Source: Flavobacterium marginilacus (lineage in GTDB: Bacteria > Bacteroidota > Bacteroidia > Flavobacteriales > Flavobacteriaceae). Taken from it: a stretch of DNA of 64,000 bases. Of the stretch, positions 26,333 to 37,466 are shown one piece after another. The notes beneath the pieces are model-generated. The model worked only from the letters and a program-made list of their open reading frames with translations, had not been told where the DNA came from and ran no database searches. The first letter of the stretch is position 1, and every line of letters begins with the position of its first letter. The DNA lies in the NCBI RefSeq assembly GCF_026870155.1, contig NZ_CP113975.1:868001-932000 (forward strand), read 5' to 3'. Position numbers and translations under genes: made by a program.

Positions 26333-28489
26333 ATGGCTAGAGATCTTAAATATACAAGAAACATAGGAATTGCGGCTCACATTGATGCTGGTAAAACAAC
26401 AACAACTGAGCGTATATTATTCTATACTGGAAAATCACATAAAATTGGTGAAGTACACGATGGTGCTGCAACAATGGACTGGATGGCACAAGAGCAGGAA
26501 AGAGGTATTACTATTACTTCTGCTGCTACAACTTGTGAGTGGAATTTTCCAACTGAACAAGGTAAAGTTTTACCTGAAACATTGCCTTATCACTTTAACA
26601 TTATCGATACTCCTGGTCACGTTGATTTTACCGTAGAGGTAAATCGTTCTTTGCGTGTATTGGATGGTTTGGTTTTCTTATTTAGTGCTGTTGATGGTGT
26701 TGAGCCTCAATCTGAAACTAACTGGAGATTAGCTGATCAATATCGTGTACCACGTATGGGGTTTGTTAATAAAATGGATAGACAAGGTTCTAACTTTTTG
26801 AATGTATGTCAGCAAGTTAGAGATATGTTGAAATCAAACGCTGTTGCGATCACTTTGCCAATTGGTGAAGAAAATGATTTCAAAGGTGTCGTTGATTTAG
26901 TTAAAAATCAAGCGATTGTATGGCATGATGCTACACAAGGAGCTACTTTTGATATTATCGATATCCCTGCGGATATGGTTAATGAAGTGAAGGAATACAG
27001 AGATATCCTTATCGAAGCGGTTGCTGATTATGATGAAAACTTGCTTGATAAATACATGGAAGATCCAGAGTCTATCACAGAAGATGAAATCAATAAAGCA
27101 TTGAGAGCTGCAACTATGGATATGGCAATCATTCCTATGATTGCTGGTTCTTCTTTCAAAAACAAAGGGGTTCAATTCATGTTAGATGCAGTATGTAAAT
27201 ACTTGCCATCTCCAATGGATAAAGAAGGTATTACTGGGATTCACCCAGATGATGCTGAATTGCTTGAAGAAGATCAAACTACTATTTTGCGTAAACCAGA
27301 TGTAAAAGAGCCTTTCGCTGCTTTGGCATTTAAGATTGCTACTGACCCATTCGTAGGTCGTTTGGCTTTCTTCCGTGCTTATTCAGGAAGACTTGATGCT
27401 GGTTCTTATGTGTTGAATACTCGTTCTGGTAACAAAGAGAGAATTTCCCGTATCTACCAAATGCACGCTAACAAACAAAATCCAATCGAATATATTGAGG
27501 CTGGAGATATTGGAGCTGCTGTTGGATTTAAAGATATTAAGACTGGAGATACATTGTGTGATGAAAAACACCCAATCATTCTTGAGTCTATGAAATTTCC
27601 TGCTCCGGTAATTGGTATTGCTATTGAGCCTAAAACTAAAGCTGACGTTGATAAAATGGGTATGGCTTTGGCTAAATTGGCTGAAGAGGATCCAACTTTT
27701 ACAGTTAGAACTGATGAGGCTTCGGGACAAACTATTATCTCTGGTATGGGTGAGCTTCACTTAGATATCTTGGTTGATCGTATGAAACGTGAATTCAAGG
27801 TTGAAGTGAACCAAGGTGAGCCTCAAGTTGAGTACAAAGAAGCGTTTACTAAATCTGCTCAGCATAGAGAAACTTATAAAAAACAATCTGGAGGTCGTGG
27901 TAAATTCGGTGATATCGTATTTGTACTAGAGCCTGCTGATGAAGTTGATGGTAAAGTTCCTGTTGGGTTGCAGTTTATTAATTCAGTAAAAGGTGGTAAC
28001 GTGCCAAAAGAATATATTCCTTCTGTAGAGAAAGGTTTCCGTGAAGCTATGAAAACTGGTCCTTTAGCAGGTTACCAAGTAGATAGTTTAAAGGTTACTT
28101 TATTGGATGGATCTTTCCACCCTGTGGATTCTGATGCGCTTTCTTTTGAATTAGCAGCTAGAATGGGTTATAGAGAAGTAGCAAAAGCTGCTGGAGCTGT
28201 AATTCTTGAGCCAATCATGAAAATGGAAGTTATTACGCCAGAAGAAAATATGGGGGATATCGTAGGAGATATTAACCGTCGTAGAGGTCAGGTGAATGAC
28301 ATGGGTGACAGAAATGGTGCAAAAACTATTAAAGCTGATGTTCCATTATCAGAAATGTTTGGATATGTTACTACATTAAGAACATTGTCTTCTGGTAGAG
28401 CAACATCTACTATGGAATTTTCACACTATGCAGAAACGCCTTCTAATATTTCAGAAGCAGTAATCAAAAAAGCAAAAGGAAACGCTTAA
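26333..28489 (+). CDS. fusA: elongation factor G
   Basis: The 718-residue translational GTPase drives translocation. G1 is AHIDAGKTT (about residues 15-23), G2 RGITI (about 61), G3 DTPGHVDF (about 91) and G4 NKMD (about 145). Domain IV carries the tip region GGRGKFGDI. The second half matches domains III-V to the end ([15 protein letters not shown]). A single-copy-type EF-G in the str operon is expected. Unlike in E. coli no tuf gene follows; rpsJ comes next after 10 bases, as is usual in Bacteroidota. Confidence 0.98.
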   Translation: MARDLKYTRNIGIAAHIDAGKTTTTERILFYTGKSHKIGEVHDGAATMDWMAQEQERGITITSAATTCEWNFPTEQGKVLPETLPYHFNIIDTPGHVDFTVEVNRSLRVLDGLVFLFSAVDGVEPQSETNWRLADQYRVPRMGFVNKMDRQGSNFLNVCQQVRDMLKSNAVAITLPIGEENDFKGVVDLVKNQAIVWHDATQGATFDIIDIPADMVNEVKEYRDILIEAVADYDENLLDKYMEDPESITEDEINKALRAATMDMAIIPMIAGSSFKNKGVQFMLDAVCKYLPSPMDKEGITGIHPDDAELLEEDQTTILRKPDVKEPFAALAFKIATDPFVGRLAFFRAYSGRLDAGSYVLNTRSGNKERISRIYQMHANKQNPIEYIEAGDIGAAVGFKDIKTGDTLCDEKHPIILESMKFPAPVIGIAIEPKTKADVDKMGMALAKLAEEDPTFTVRTDEASGQTIISGMGELHLDILVDRMKREFKVEVNQGEPQVEYKEAFTKSAQHRETYKKQSGGRGKFGDIVFVLEPADEVDGKVPVGLQFINSVKGGNVPKEYIPSVEKGFREAMKTGPLAGYQVDSLKVTLLDGSFHPVDSDALSFELAARMGYREVAKAAGAVILEPIMKMEVITPEENMGDIVGDINRRRGQVNDMGDRNGAKTIKADVPLSEMFGYVTTLRTLSSGRATSTMEFSHYAETPSNISEAVIKKAKGNA

Positions 28490-28499
28490 TTTTAAGAAA

Positions 28500-28805
28500 A
28501 TGAGTCAAAAAATCAGAATAAAACTAAAATCTTACGATCACATGTTGGTGGATAAGTCTGCTGAGAAGATTGTAAAAACAGTAAAAACTACTGGTGCTGT
28601 TGTAACTGGTCCAATTCCATTACCAACACACAAAAAACTTTTTACAGTATTGCGTTCTCCGCACGTAAACAAAAAAGCAAGAGAGCAATTTGAAGTAATG
28701 TCATATAAGAGATTAATTGATATTTATTCATCTTCTTCTAAAACTATTGATGCTTTAATGAAGCTTGAATTACCAAGCGGAGTTGAAGTTGAAATCAAAG
28801 TTTAA
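28500..28805 (+). CDS. rpsJ: 30S ribosomal protein S10
   Basis: The 101-residue S10 (also NusE, an antitermination partner) contains [19 protein letters not shown] near the N-terminus and [26 protein letters not shown] in the middle (both conserved). It follows fusA by 10 bases and is separated from rplC by 153 bases that include a promoter. S10 is thus transcribed with the str genes here and not at the head of its own operon. Confidence 0.98.
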
Positions 28806-28852
28806 GTACTTTAAGAGTAAAAAGGAACGCTGTTTTTAGGTAAAAAATATTT

Positions 28853-28884
28853 TTTGGTTTGTGTGTAAATAAGTTATACATTTG
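28853..28884 (+). promoter_or_regulatory. promoter of the rplC (S10-spc) operon
   Basis: TTTG (28853-28856), a 20-base spacer and TACATTTG (28877-28884) fit the Bacteroidota consensus and resemble the rpsL promoter (both read TTATACATTTGCA). About 70 bases separate it from rplC. Confidence 0.8.
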
Positions 28885-28958
28885 CACCCACTTTAAAAAT
28901 AGGATTTGCTTAAAAGCTGCGTTCTATATTTATATTTAATAATTAATAATTAATATTT

Positions 28959-29576
28959 ATGTCTGGGTTAATTGGTAGAAAAATCGGCATGACTAGTATT
29001 TTCGATGAAAACGGGAAGAATATTCCTTGTACAGTAATTGAAGCTGGACCATGCGTTGTTACCCAAGTCAGAACCAAAGGTGTTGACGGGTACGAAGCGT
29101 TGCAACTTGGTTTCGATGACAAAAACGAGAAACATTCCACAAAAGCGGCTGTAGGTCACTTTAAAAAAGCTGGAACTGTTGCTAAGAAAAAAGTCGTTGA
29201 ATTTCAAGATTTTGCAACTGAACAAAAATTAGGGGATCTTATTGAGGTTTCAATTTTTGAAGAAGGAGAATTTGTAGATGTACAGGGTGTGTCTAAAGGT
29301 AAAGGTTTTCAAGGGGTTGTTAAACGTCACGGATTTGGTGGTGTTGGACAAGCGACTCATGGTCAGCACAACCGTTTAAGAGCGCCAGGTTCTGTAGGAG
29401 CTTCTTCTTATCCATCTAGAGTATTCAAAGGAATGCGTATGGCTGGAAGAATGGGAGGAGATAATGTAAAAGTTCAAAATCTTAGAGTTTTAAAAGTAGT
29501 AGCTGAAAAGAATCTGCTTGTTGTTAAAGGATGTATTCCAGGAAGCAAAAACTCTTATGTAATCATTCAGAAGTAA
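28959..29576 (+). CDS. rplC: 50S ribosomal protein L3
   Basis: The 205-residue L3 begins [19 protein letters not shown]. Its loop near the peptidyl-transferase centre is conserved ([20 protein letters not shown], about residues 125-145; the Gln methylated in E. coli is present in this motif). The last base of its stop codon is the first base of the rplD start (TAATG), indicating translational coupling. Confidence 0.98.
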   Translation: MSGLIGRKIGMTSIFDENGKNIPCTVIEAGPCVVTQVRTKGVDGYEALQLGFDDKNEKHSTKAAVGHFKKAGTVAKKKVVEFQDFATEQKLGDLIEVSIFEEGEFVDVQGVSKGKGFQGVVKRHGFGGVGQATHGQHNRLRAPGSVGASSYPSRVFKGMRMAGRMGGDNVKVQNLRVLKVVAEKNLLVVKGCIPGSKNSYVIIQK

Positions 29577-30205
29577 TGGAAGCAAAAGTATTAGATTTCA
29601 ACGGAAAAGATACTGGAAGAAAAGTACAGCTTTCTGATTCAGTATTCGGTATAGAGCCAAATAATCACGCCGTATATCTTGATGTTAAGCAATATCTTGC
29701 TAATCAAAGACAAGGTACACACAAAGCTAAAGAAAGAGCTGAAGTGACTGGAAGTACGCGTAAAATAAAAAAACAAAAGGGAACGGGTACTGCTCGTGCG
29801 GGTAGTGTGAAGAATCCTTTGTTTAAAGGTGGTGGAACAGTTTTTGGACCAAGACCAAGAAGTTATTCATTTAAATTGAATAAAAGCTTGAAACGTTTGG
29901 CTAGAAAATCTGCTTTCTCAATTAAAGCAAAAGAATCAAACATTATTGTTCTTGAAGATTTCAATTTTGAAACGCCAAACACTAAGAGTTTTGTTAATGT
30001 TTTGAAAGCTTTAGAGTTAGAAAACAAAAAATCTTTGTTTGTGTTGGGTGATACGAATAAAAATGTATATTTGTCGTCACGAAATTTAAAAGCATCAAAC
30101 GCTGTAAGTGCCAATGAATTAAGCACTTACGCTATTTTGAATGCTAATAATTTAGTGCTTTTGGAGAGTTCTTTGGAAGTAATTGAAGAAAATTTAAGTA
30201 AATAA
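29576..30205 (+). CDS. rplD: 50S ribosomal protein L4
   Basis: The 209-residue L4 starts at the ATG overlapping the rplC stop; the open frame reaches further upstream inside rplC but [14 protein letters not shown] is the family start. The extended exit-tunnel loop is present ([13 protein letters not shown]...[15 protein letters not shown], about residues 60-95). In E. coli L4 represses its own operon; no equivalent leader is evident here. Confidence 0.97.
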   Translation: MEAKVLDFNGKDTGRKVQLSDSVFGIEPNNHAVYLDVKQYLANQRQGTHKAKERAEVTGSTRKIKKQKGTGTARAGSVKNPLFKGGGTVFGPRPRSYSFKLNKSLKRLARKSAFSIKAKESNIIVLEDFNFETPNTKSFVNVLKALELENKKSLFVLGDTNKNVYLSSRNLKASNAVSANELSTYAILNANNLVLLESSLEVIEENLSK

Positions 30206-30212
30206 ATAGGAT

Positions 30213-30503
30213 ATGAGCATCATAATTAAACCTATAGTAACGGAAAAAGTAACCAAAGAAAGTGAAGTTTTAAACCGCTTCGGATTCGTTGTTGACAGAA
30301 AAGCAAACAAAGTACAAATTAAGAAAGCTGTTGAAGCTGCTTACGGTGTAAATGTTTTGAGTGTTAATACAATGAATGTGAGACCGGATAGAACTACCAA
30401 ATACACTAAAAGTGGTTTAATCAGTGGAAAGACAAATGCAATTAAAAAAGCAATTGTGCAAGTACAAGAAGGAGAAACAATTGATTTTTACAACAATATC
30501 TAA
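30213..30503 (+). CDS. rplW: 50S ribosomal protein L23
   Basis: The 96-residue L23 lines the tunnel exit and docks trigger factor and SRP. It starts MSIIIKPIVTEKVTKESE and keeps the family pattern VNTMNVRPDRTTKYTKSG. It is 7 bases from both neighbours in the S10 operon order. Confidence 0.97.
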   Translation: MSIIIKPIVTEKVTKESEVLNRFGFVVDRKANKVQIKKAVEAAYGVNVLSVNTMNVRPDRTTKYTKSGLISGKTNAIKKAIVQVQEGETIDFYNNI

Positions 30504-30509
30504 GATAAA

Positions 30510-31334
30510 ATGTCAGTAAGAAAATTAAAACCTATTACCGCAGGTCAGCGATTTAGAGTTGTGAATGGTTATGACGCCATTACAACTGATAAGCCGGAAC
30601 GCTCTTTGATGGCGCCGATAAAAAACTCTGGAGGTAGAAATAGTCAAGGAAAGATGACCATGCGTTATACGGGTGGTGGTCACAAGCAGAGATATCGTAT
30701 TATTGATTTCAAACGTACTAAAGAAGGAATTCCAGCTACAGTGAAATCTATTGAATACGATCCAAATCGTACTGCATTTATCGCTTTATTAGCTTATGCT
30801 GATGGAGAGAAAACATACATTATTGCACAAAATGGATTGAAAGTAGGTCAGAAAGTTGTTTCTGGACCAGAATCTCAGCCAGAAATTGGTAATACATTGC
30901 CTTTAAGCAGAATTCCTTTAGGAACTGTTATTTCTTGTATTGAATTGAGACCAGGTCAAGGAGCTGTAATTGCTCGTTCTGCTGGAACATTTGCTCAATT
31001 AATGGCAAGAGATGGAAAATATGCTACAATTAAAATGCCTTCAGGTGAAACAAGATTGATCTTGTTGACTTGTTCAGCTACAATTGGAGCGGTTTCTAAT
31101 TCAGACCACCAATTAGTTGTATCTGGTAAAGCAGGTAGAACAAGATGGTTAGGAAGAAGACCTAGAACAAGACCTGTTGCAATGAACCCTGTTGATCACC
31201 CAATGGGTGGTGGTGAAGGACGTTCTTCTGGAGGTCATCCACGTTCAAGAAATGGAGTACCAGCTAAAGGTTATAGAACTCGTTCTCCGAAAAACCCGAG
31301 TAATAAGTATATCGTAGAACGTAGAAAGAAATAA
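30510..31334 (+). CDS. rplB: 50S ribosomal protein L2
   Basis: The 274-residue L2 supports the peptidyl-transferase centre. The invariant segment [20 protein letters not shown] (about residues 225-245), with the functionally important His, is intact, and the N-terminal [22 protein letters not shown] region is typical. Full length for the family. Confidence 0.98.
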   Translation: MSVRKLKPITAGQRFRVVNGYDAITTDKPERSLMAPIKNSGGRNSQGKMTMRYTGGGHKQRYRIIDFKRTKEGIPATVKSIEYDPNRTAFIALLAYADGEKTYIIAQNGLKVGQKVVSGPESQPEIGNTLPLSRIPLGTVISCIELRPGQGAVIARSAGTFAQLMARDGKYATIKMPSGETRLILLTCSATIGAVSNSDHQLVVSGKAGRTRWLGRRPRTRPVAMNPVDHPMGGGEGRSSGGHPRSRNGVPAKGYRTRSPKNPSNKYIVERRKK

Positions 31335-31341
31335 TTAAGAT

Positions 31342-31620
31342 ATGGCACGTTCATTAAAAAAAGGACCATTTGTTCATTATAAGTTAGACAAGAAAGTTGC
31401 AGAAAACATTGCAGGTGGAAATAAAGGAGTTGTTAAGACATGGTCTAGAGCTTCTATGATTACTCCTGACTTCGTTGGACAGACTATCGCAGTTCATAAC
31501 GGTCGTCAATTTGTACCAGTTTACGTTACAGAAAACATGGTAGGTCACAAATTAGGAGAATTTTCACCAACTAGATCTTTTAGAGGTCATGCTGGAGCAA
31601 AAAATAAAGGTAAAAAATAA
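31342..31620 (+). CDS. rpsS: 30S ribosomal protein S19
   Basis: The 92-residue S19 pairs with S13 in the 30S head. [15 protein letters not shown] and TRSFRGHAG near the C-terminus are diagnostic. It is 7 bases after rplB. Confidence 0.98.
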   Translation: MARSLKKGPFVHYKLDKKVAENIAGGNKGVVKTWSRASMITPDFVGQTIAVHNGRQFVPVYVTENMVGHKLGEFSPTRSFRGHAGAKNKGKK

Positions 31621-31626
31621 GAAGCA

Positions 31627-32040
31627 ATGGGAGTTCGTAAAAGAGAAACAGCAGATGCGAGAAAAGAGGCTAATAAGTCTATTGCTTTCGCGAAATTGAA
31701 TAACTGCCCTACTTCACCTAGAAAAATGCGCTTAGTAGCGGACTTGGTAAGAGGTCAGAAGGTAGAAAGAGCACTTAACATATTAAGATTCAGTTCTAAA
31801 GAAGCTTCAAGAAAATTAGAAAAACTATTATTATCTGCAATCAATAACTGGGAGCAGAAAAATAGCGAAGCTAGTCTTGAAGAAGCTGGTTTATTTGTTA
31901 AAGAAATCCGTGTTGACGGTGGAATGATGTTGAAAAGACTTCGTCCAGCGCCACAAGGTAGAGCACACAGAATAAGAAAACGTTCTAACCACGTTACAAT
32001 CGTGTTAGGAGCTATCAATAACACACAAAGCAATTCTTAA
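31627..32040 (+). CDS. rplV: 50S ribosomal protein L22
   Basis: The 137-residue L22 has the tunnel beta-hairpin with [23 protein letters not shown] (about residues 105-127, where macrolide-resistance changes occur in other bacteria). It is somewhat longer than E. coli L22 at the N-terminus. It ends five bases before rpsC. Confidence 0.97.
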   Translation: MGVRKRETADARKEANKSIAFAKLNNCPTSPRKMRLVADLVRGQKVERALNILRFSSKEASRKLEKLLLSAINNWEQKNSEASLEEAGLFVKEIRVDGGMMLKRLRPAPQGRAHRIRKRSNHVTIVLGAINNTQSNS

Positions 32041-32045
32041 GCAGC

Positions 32046-32798
32046 ATGGGACAAAAGACAAATCCAATTGGAAATAGACTTGGTATCATCAGAGGATGGG
32101 ACTCAAACTGGTATGGTGGAAATGATTACGGTGATAAATTAGCCGAAGATCAAAAAATCAGAAAGTATATCCATGCTCGTTTATCAAAAGCTAGTGTATC
32201 AAAAGTAATCATCGAGAGAACTTTGAAACTTGTAACCGTTACTATCACTACTGCAAGACCAGGTATCATTATCGGGAAAGGCGGACAAGAGGTAGACAAG
32301 TTGAAAGAAGAACTTAAGAAAATTACTGACAAAGAGGTTCAAATCAACATCTTTGAAATTAAAAGACCTGAACTTGACGCGTATCTAGTTGCTACAAGCA
32401 TCTGTCGTCAAATCGAAAGCCGTATTTCTTACAGACGTGCAATCAAAATGGCTATTGCTGCTTCTATGCGTATGAACGCTGAAGGTATCAAAGTTTTGAT
32501 TTCTGGTCGTTTGAATGGTGCTGAGATGGCTCGTTCAGAGGGTTTCAAAGAAGGTAGAATTCCTCTATCAACTTTCAGAGCTGATATTGATTATGCTTTG
32601 GCTGAAGCTCATACTACTTATGGTAGAATGGGTATCAAAGTATGGATCATGAAAGGTGAAGTTTACGGAAAGAGAGATCTTTCTCCGCTTGCCGGAATGG
32701 ACAAAAAACAAGCTGGCGCTAAAGGTGGAGATGCTCCAAGAGGAGACAGAAAGCCTTTTAATAAAGGTGGAAAATCAGACGCTCGTAAAAGAAAGTAA
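32046..32798 (+). CDS. rpsC: 30S ribosomal protein S3
   Basis: The 250-residue S3 begins [20 protein letters not shown]. The KH domain contains the GKGG loop ([15 protein letters not shown], about residues 74-88). A basic Gly/Lys-rich C-terminal tail (about 225-250) is a normal Bacteroidota extension. S3 forms part of the mRNA entry helicase. Confidence 0.98.
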   Translation: MGQKTNPIGNRLGIIRGWDSNWYGGNDYGDKLAEDQKIRKYIHARLSKASVSKVIIERTLKLVTVTITTARPGIIIGKGGQEVDKLKEELKKITDKEVQINIFEIKRPELDAYLVATSICRQIESRISYRRAIKMAIAASMRMNAEGIKVLISGRLNGAEMARSEGFKEGRIPLSTFRADIDYALAEAHTTYGRMGIKVWIMKGEVYGKRDLSPLAGMDKKQAGAKGGDAPRGDRKPFNKGGKSDARKRK

Positions 32799-32817
32799 AT
32801 TTTTAAACTAAAGAAAA

Positions 32818-33243
32818 ATGTTACAGCCTAAAAGAACAAAATACCGTAAGGTACAAAAAGGTAAAATGAAAGGGAATTCCCAAAGAGGACACGAACTTTC
32901 TAATGGAATGTTTGGTATTAAATCTGTACATGAAGATGGAATGTTCTTAACTTCTCGTCAAATCGAAGCAGCTCGTATTGCTGCTACTCGTTACATGAAA
33001 AGAGAAGGACAATTATGGATTAAAATATTTCCAGACAAACCTATCACTAAGAAACCTCTTGAGGTACGTATGGGTAAAGGTAAAGGTGCCGTTGAATATT
33101 GGGCTGCCGTTGTTAAACCCGGAAGAATTATGTTTGAAGTTGGAGGAGTTCCTTTGTCAGTTGCAAAAGAGGCTTTGCGCCTTGCAGCTCAAAAGCTTCC
33201 AGTAAAAACTAAGTTTGTTGTTGCTAGAGATTTCGAAGCATAA
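32818..33243 (+). CDS. rplP: 50S ribosomal protein L16
   Basis: The 141-residue L16 starts [19 protein letters not shown] and has the conserved [19 protein letters not shown] segment (about residues 82-100). That region contacts the A-site tRNA. It precedes rpmC by 13 bases. Confidence 0.98.
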   Translation: MLQPKRTKYRKVQKGKMKGNSQRGHELSNGMFGIKSVHEDGMFLTSRQIEAARIAATRYMKREGQLWIKIFPDKPITKKPLEVRMGKGKGAVEYWAAVVKPGRIMFEVGGVPLSVAKEALRLAAQKLPVKTKFVVARDFEA

Positions 33244-33256
33244 TCTATATTATATT

Positions 33257-33448
33257 ATGAAACAATCAGAAATAAAAAATCTTTCTATAGCTGAGTTGCA
33301 AAATGCACTTAGCCAAGCTAAGAAAGCACATGCTGACCTAAAATTAGCTCACGCTATCTCTCCAATTGAGAATCCGCTTCAAATTAGAAGTGCTAGAAGA
33401 ACAGTTGCAAGATTAGCTACAGAGCTTACTAAAAAAGAATTACAATAA
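33257..33448 (+). CDS. rpmC: 50S ribosomal protein L29
   Basis: The 63-residue two-helix L29 starts at the ATG at 33257 (MKQSEIKNLSIAELQ). The open frame extends upstream into rplP, but that part is not family-like. IRSARRTVARLATELTKKE is the typical second helix. It lies near the tunnel exit. Confidence 0.96.
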   Translation: MKQSEIKNLSIAELQNALSQAKKAHADLKLAHAISPIENPLQIRSARRTVARLATELTKKELQ

Positions 33449-33465
33449 TTGTATTCTGCTGAAAG

Positions 33466-33726
33466 ATGGAAGAAAAAAGAAATTTAAGAAAAGAAAGAAT
33501 TGGGGTTGTTACTTCAAACAAAATGGATAAATCCATTGTAGTTGCTCAGGTAACTAAAGTAAAACACCCATTATACGGTAAGTTCGTGTTGAAAACAAAG
33601 AAATTTGTTGCACATGACGAAACAAACGACTGTAACATTGGAGATACTGTAAGAATCAGCGAAACGCGTCCTTTAAGTAAAACAAAATGTTGGAGATTAG
33701 TTGAAATCCTAGAAAGAGCTAAATAA
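33466..33726 (+). CDS. rpsQ: 30S ribosomal protein S17
   Basis: The 86-residue OB-fold protein contains [16 protein letters not shown] and [24 protein letters not shown], both conserved. It binds 16S rRNA early in assembly. It ends two bases before the rplN start. Confidence 0.97.
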   Translation: MEEKRNLRKERIGVVTSNKMDKSIVVAQVTKVKHPLYGKFVLKTKKFVAHDETNDCNIGDTVRISETRPLSKTKCWRLVEILERAK

Positions 33727-33728
33727 TT

Positions 33729-34097
33729 ATGGTACAACAAGAATCAAGACTAAAAGTAGCAGATAACACAGGAGCTAAAGAAGTTTTAACTATCCGTGTT
33801 TTAGGAGGTACCAAAAGAAGGTATGCCTCTGTTGGAGACAAGATTGTAGTATCAATTAAAGATGCAACACCAAACGGAAACGTTAAAAAAGGTGCTGTTT
33901 CAACTGCAGTTGTTGTACGTACCAAAAAAGAAGTGAGAAGAGCTGATGGTTCTTATATCCGTTTCGATGATAATGCATGTGTTCTTTTGAATGCTGCAGG
34001 GGAAATGAGAGGAACTCGTGTTTTTGGTCCGGTAGCAAGAGAACTTCGTGAAAAACAATTCATGAAAATTGTATCATTAGCACCAGAAGTGCTTTAA
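33729..34097 (+). CDS. rplN: 50S ribosomal protein L14
   Basis: The 122-residue L14 starts [18 protein letters not shown] and ends [16 protein letters not shown], nearly invariant in bacteria. It forms an intersubunit bridge and the silencing-factor (RsfS) docking surface. First gene of the classical spc group, here continuous with S10 genes. Confidence 0.98.
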
Positions 34098-34108
34098 TTC
34101 GTTTTAAG

Positions 34109-34423
34109 ATGATAAAGCTAAAAATAAAATCAGGAGACATCGTAAGAGTTATTGCTGGTGACCATAAAGGTGCTGAAGGTAAAGTTTTACGCGTGTACAA
34201 AGAGAAAAACAAAGCAATTGTTGAAGGTGTAAACTTAGTTTCTAAACATACGAAACCAAGTGCAAAAAACCCTCAAGGTGGTATTGTAAAAAAAGAAGCT
34301 TCTATTCAAATATCAAATATTTCTCTAATTGATCCTAAAACTAAGGAAACAACAAGAGTAGGTATTAGAGTTGAAGGAGATAAGAAAGTAAGATTTTCAA
34401 AAAAATCTAATCAAGTACTATAG
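34109..34423 (+). CDS. rplX: 50S ribosomal protein L24
   Basis: The 104-residue KOW-domain protein carries [20 protein letters not shown] (about residues 9-28) and [18 protein letters not shown]. It is an early assembly initiator of the large subunit. It ends two bases before rplE. Confidence 0.97.
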   Translation: MIKLKIKSGDIVRVIAGDHKGAEGKVLRVYKEKNKAIVEGVNLVSKHTKPSAKNPQGGIVKKEASIQISNISLIDPKTKETTRVGIRVEGDKKVRFSKKSNQVL

Positions 34424-34425
34424 TA

Positions 34426-34977
34426 ATGGCATATATACCTAGACTAAAAGAAGAATATAAGAGTAGAGTTATCTCTGCTCTTAAAGAAGAATTCGGTTAC
34501 ACAAACGTAATGCAGGTTCCAAAATTGGAGAAAATCGTTTTGAGTAAAGGAGTTGGTGCAGCAGTATCTGATAAAAAATTGATTGACTATGCAGTTGATG
34601 AGTTAACTAAGATTACTGGACAAAAAGCAGTATCTACTATTTCAAAGAAAGACGTTGCGTCTTTCAAATTGAGAAAAGGGATGCCTATTGGAGCAAAAGT
34701 TACTTTGCGAGGTGAAAGAATGTATGAGTTTTTAGATAGACTTATCACTTCTTCATTGCCGCGTGTTAGAGATTTCAGTGGTATTAAAGCAACTGGTTTT
34801 GATGGTAGAGGTAATTACAATTTAGGTGTTTTAGAGCAAATCATTTTCCCTGAAATTGATATTGACAAAGTAAATAAAATATCTGGAATGGACATTACTT
34901 TTGTTACTACTGCAAAAACAGATAAAGAAGCAAAGTCATTGTTGGCTGAACTAGGTTTACCTTTTAAAAAGAATTAA
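34426..34977 (+). CDS. rplE: 50S ribosomal protein L5
   Basis: The 183-residue L5 binds 5S r[24 protein letters not shown] (about residues 85-105) and [20 protein letters not shown] are conserved. It precedes rpsN by three bases. Confidence 0.98.
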   Translation: MAYIPRLKEEYKSRVISALKEEFGYTNVMQVPKLEKIVLSKGVGAAVSDKKLIDYAVDELTKITGQKAVSTISKKDVASFKLRKGMPIGAKVTLRGERMYEFLDRLITSSLPRVRDFSGIKATGFDGRGNYNLGVLEQIIFPEIDIDKVNKISGMDITFVTTAKTDKEAKSLLAELGLPFKKN

Positions 34978-34980
34978 GAT

Positions 34981-35250
34981 ATGGCTAAAGAATCAATGAA
35001 AGCCCGTGAGGTGAAAAGAGAAAAAACGGTAGCAAAGTACGCTGAGAAAAGAAAAGCTTTATTGGAAGCTGGAGATTACGAAGCTTTACAGAAATTGCCG
35101 AAAAATGCTTCACCAGTTCGTTTGCACAATCGTTGCAAATTAACAGGAAGACCTAGAGGGTATATGCGTCAATTCGGAATTTCACGTGTAACTTTCCGTG
35201 AAATGGCTAATAATGGACTAATTCCAGGTGTTAAAAAAGCAAGCTGGTAA
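34981..35250 (+). CDS. rpsN: 30S ribosomal protein S14 (long, zinc-free form)
   Basis: The 89-residue S14 is the long form without the CxxC zinc motif; only one Cys is present in [20 protein letters not shown]. It is the last gene before a 160-base gap with strong predicted RNA structure. Confidence 0.97.
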   Translation: MAKESMKAREVKREKTVAKYAEKRKALLEAGDYEALQKLPKNASPVRLHNRCKLTGRPRGYMRQFGISRVTFREMANNGLIPGVKKASW

Positions 35251-35277
35251 TAAATATTATTTGCGATTTTGATATTT

Positions 35278-35391
35278 CAACAGATAGTTGTAAGTTTGCC
35301 GGATTTTTGTCGGTAAATTGACAACTATCTGTTGATTAATTAATGAGTTTAATGGTTTCAGGTTCTTCCGGATGGTCCGGTAAGAATACCA
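35278..35391 (+). promoter_or_regulatory. structured leader upstream of rpsH
   Basis: CAACAGATAGTTGT (35278-35291) pairs perfectly with ACAACTATCTGTTG (35321-35334). TTTGCCG/CGGTAAA pairing with one G-U extends the stem nearly to the loop. A second hairpin with CCGGA-TGG-TCCGG and flanking TTCTT/AAGAA pairs lies at about 35361-35390. No T tract follows either stem, so these are not simple terminators. A regulatory or processing site within the spc operon is inferred. Confidence 0.55.
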
Positions 35392-35410
35392 AAACCGCAA
35401 TTTTATACAT

Positions 35411-35809
35411 ATGTATACAGATCCAATTGCAGATTATTTGACGCGAGTTCGAAATGCTGTGGCTGCAAACCACAAAGTTGTCGAAATTCCCGCTTCTAAT
35501 CTTAAAAAAGAAATAACAAAGATCTTATTTGATCAAGGTTATATCTTAAGTTACAAGTTTGAAGAGAACACTGTTCAAGGTTCTATCAAAATTGCTTTGA
35601 AGTATGATAAAGATACTAAAGAGCCGGTTATCAAAGATATTCAAAGAATTAGTAAGCCAGGTTTACGTAAGTATGCAGGCGCTTCTAAATTGCCAAGAAT
35701 CCTTAACGGATTGGGAATTGCTATTGTTTCAACTTCAAAAGGTCTAATGACTGGGAAACAAGCTAAGCAGTTAAATGTTGGTGGAGAAGTAATTTGTTAC
35801 GTATACTAA
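35411..35809 (+). CDS. rpsH: 30S ribosomal protein S8
   Basis: The 132-residue S8 binds the central domain of 16S rRNA and represses the spc operon in E. coli. [16 protein letters not shown] and [27 protein letters not shown] are typical. Its start codon lies inside the palindrome TATACATATGTATA (35404-35417). It follows an unusually long structured gap, which might reflect autoregulation at this point; that is inference. Confidence 0.98.
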   Translation: MYTDPIADYLTRVRNAVAANHKVVEIPASNLKKEITKILFDQGYILSYKFEENTVQGSIKIALKYDKDTKEPVIKDIQRISKPGLRKYAGASKLPRILNGLGIAIVSTSKGLMTGKQAKQLNVGGEVICYVY

Positions 35810-35827
35810 TTTTAAAGACTATATAAG

Positions 35828-36370
35828 ATGTCAAGAATAGGTAAAAGCCCAGTAACAATACCAGCTGGAGTAACTGTTGAAGTTGCTGGCAGTATTATTA
35901 CAGTAAAAGGAAAAAAAGGTCAACTATCACAGGGGTTTTCGGACGTAGCTGTTACAGTTGAAGGAGATCAAGTTTTAGTAGAAAGATCTTCTGATCATAA
36001 AGACCAAAGAGCGAAACACGGTTTGTATAGAGCTTTAATCAATAATATGGTTATAGGGGTAACAGAAGGTTTTACTAAGGAGTTAGAATTGGTTGGAGTA
36101 GGTTATAGAGCTTCAAATCAAGGACAAAAATTAGATTTAGCTCTTGGGTTCTCACACAATATTATTTTAGAAATAGCTCCTGAGGTATCTCTTGAGACAA
36201 TATCTGAAAAAGGTAAAAATCCAATTGTAAAATTAACATCATTAGATAAACAGCTTTTAGGACAGGTTGCTGCGAAAATCAGAGGTTTCCGCAGACCAGA
36301 GCCATATAAAGGAAAAGGTGTTAAATTTGTAGGTGAAGTATTAAGAAGAAAAGCAGGTAAATCAGCTTAA
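35828..36370 (+). CDS. rplF: 50S ribosomal protein L6
   Basis: The 180-residue L6 starts [19 protein letters not shown] and has the C-terminal motif [25 protein letters not shown] (binding to 23S rRNA near the sarcin-ricin loop). Normal length and position. Confidence 0.98.
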   Translation: MSRIGKSPVTIPAGVTVEVAGSIITVKGKKGQLSQGFSDVAVTVEGDQVLVERSSDHKDQRAKHGLYRALINNMVIGVTEGFTKELELVGVGYRASNQGQKLDLALGFSHNIILEIAPEVSLETISEKGKNPIVKLTSLDKQLLGQVAAKIRGFRRPEPYKGKGVKFVGEVLRRKAGKSA

Positions 36371-36381
36371 AAAATAAGATT

Positions 36382-36732
36382 ATGTCATTAACAAAACCTG
36401 AAAGAAGACAACGTATTAGATTCAGAATTAGAAAAACGATCAGTGGTACTGCTGCTAATCCAAGACTATCTGTTTTTAGAAGTAACAAAGAAATTTACGC
36501 TCAACTTATTGATGATGTAAACGGAGTTACTTTGTTAGCAGCTTCTTCAAGAGAAAAAGAAATAGGAAAAGGTACGAATATTGAAGTAGCTACTGCAGTT
36601 GGTAAACTAGTTGCTGAAAAAGCCTTAAAAGCTGGTATTGATGTGGTAACTTTCGATAGAGGAGGTTATTTATACCACGGTCGTATTAAATCATTAGCAG
36701 AAGGCGCAAGAGCTGCTGGACTTAAATTCTAA
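36382..36732 (+). CDS. rplR: 50S ribosomal protein L18
   Basis: The 116-residue L18 binds 5S r[27 protein letters not shown] (about residues 10-33) and the C-terminal [20 protein letters not shown] are diagnostic. It is 6 bases before rpsE. Confidence 0.98.
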   Translation: MSLTKPERRQRIRFRIRKTISGTAANPRLSVFRSNKEIYAQLIDDVNGVTLLAASSREKEIGKGTNIEVATAVGKLVAEKALKAGIDVVTFDRGGYLYHGRIKSLAEGARAAGLKF

Positions 36733-36738
36733 TATATT

Positions 36739-37260
36739 ATGTCTAAATACAAGAATATTGAGATAGTAAAACCAAGTGGTCTTGAATTAAAAGATCGTTT
36801 GGTGAGTGTTAATCGTGTTACTAAGGTTACAAAAGGAGGTAGAGCTTTTGGTTTTTCTGCTATTGTAGTTGTTGGTGATGAAAATGGAGTTGTAGGTCAT
36901 GGATTAGGAAAATCTAAAGATGTTTCGGAAGCAATTGCGAAAGCTGTTGAAGATGCAAAGAAAAATCTAGTGAAAATTCCTTTGAGCGGGCAATCAGTTC
37001 CTCACGAACAAAAAGGTAAATTTGGTGGTGCACGTGTGTTCTTAATTCCTGCTTCTCATGGTACAGGAGTTATTGCTGGTGGAGCTGTTCGTTCGGTTCT
37101 TGAATCAGTTGGAATTCACGATGTATTGTCTAAGTCACAAGGATCTTCAAATCCTCACAACGTAGTGAAAGCAACTTTTGATGCTTTATTACAAATGAGA
37201 AGCGCTCATACTGTTGCAAAACAAAGAGGTGTTTCTTTAGAAAAAGTTTTTAAAGGTTAA
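36739..37260 (+). CDS. rpsE: 30S ribosomal protein S5
   Basis: The 173-residue S5 lies at the mRNA entry and the decoding region. Conserved parts are [24 protein letters not shown] (about residues 23-46) and [19 protein letters not shown] (about 110-128). Confidence 0.98.
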   Translation: MSKYKNIEIVKPSGLELKDRLVSVNRVTKVTKGGRAFGFSAIVVVGDENGVVGHGLGKSKDVSEAIAKAVEDAKKNLVKIPLSGQSVPHEQKGKFGGARVFLIPASHGTGVIAGGAVRSVLESVGIHDVLSKSQGSSNPHNVVKATFDALLQMRSAHTVAKQRGVSLEKVFKG

Positions 37261-37272
37261 TTCAAGGAAATT

Positions 37273-37455
37273 ATGGCTAAATTATTAGTAAAACAAGTTC
37301 GAAGCAAAATCAATTGCCCTCTTACTCAAAAAAGAGGTTTGGAAGCTTTAGGCCTACGTAAAATGGGACAAGTTGTAGAGCATGAGTCAAATCCTGCTAT
37401 CCTTGGGATGATAAATAAAGTTAAACACTTAGTTTCTGTAGAAGAAGCTAAATAA
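37273..37455 (+). CDS. rpmD: 50S ribosomal protein L30
   Basis: The 60-residue L30 has the family pattern [34 protein letters not shown]. It lies between rpsE and rplO, 12 bases from each. Confidence 0.97.
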   Translation: MAKLLVKQVRSKINCPLTQKRGLEALGLRKMGQVVEHESNPAILGMINKVKHLVSVEEAK

Positions 37456-37466
37456 CAAATACTGTT

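Noticed and set aside
27383..27760. 125-codon minus-strand frame inside fusA
   Set aside because: Antisense shadow of a highly conserved gene.
31755..32033. 92-codon minus-strand frame inside rplV
   Set aside because: Antisense shadow; no independent support.
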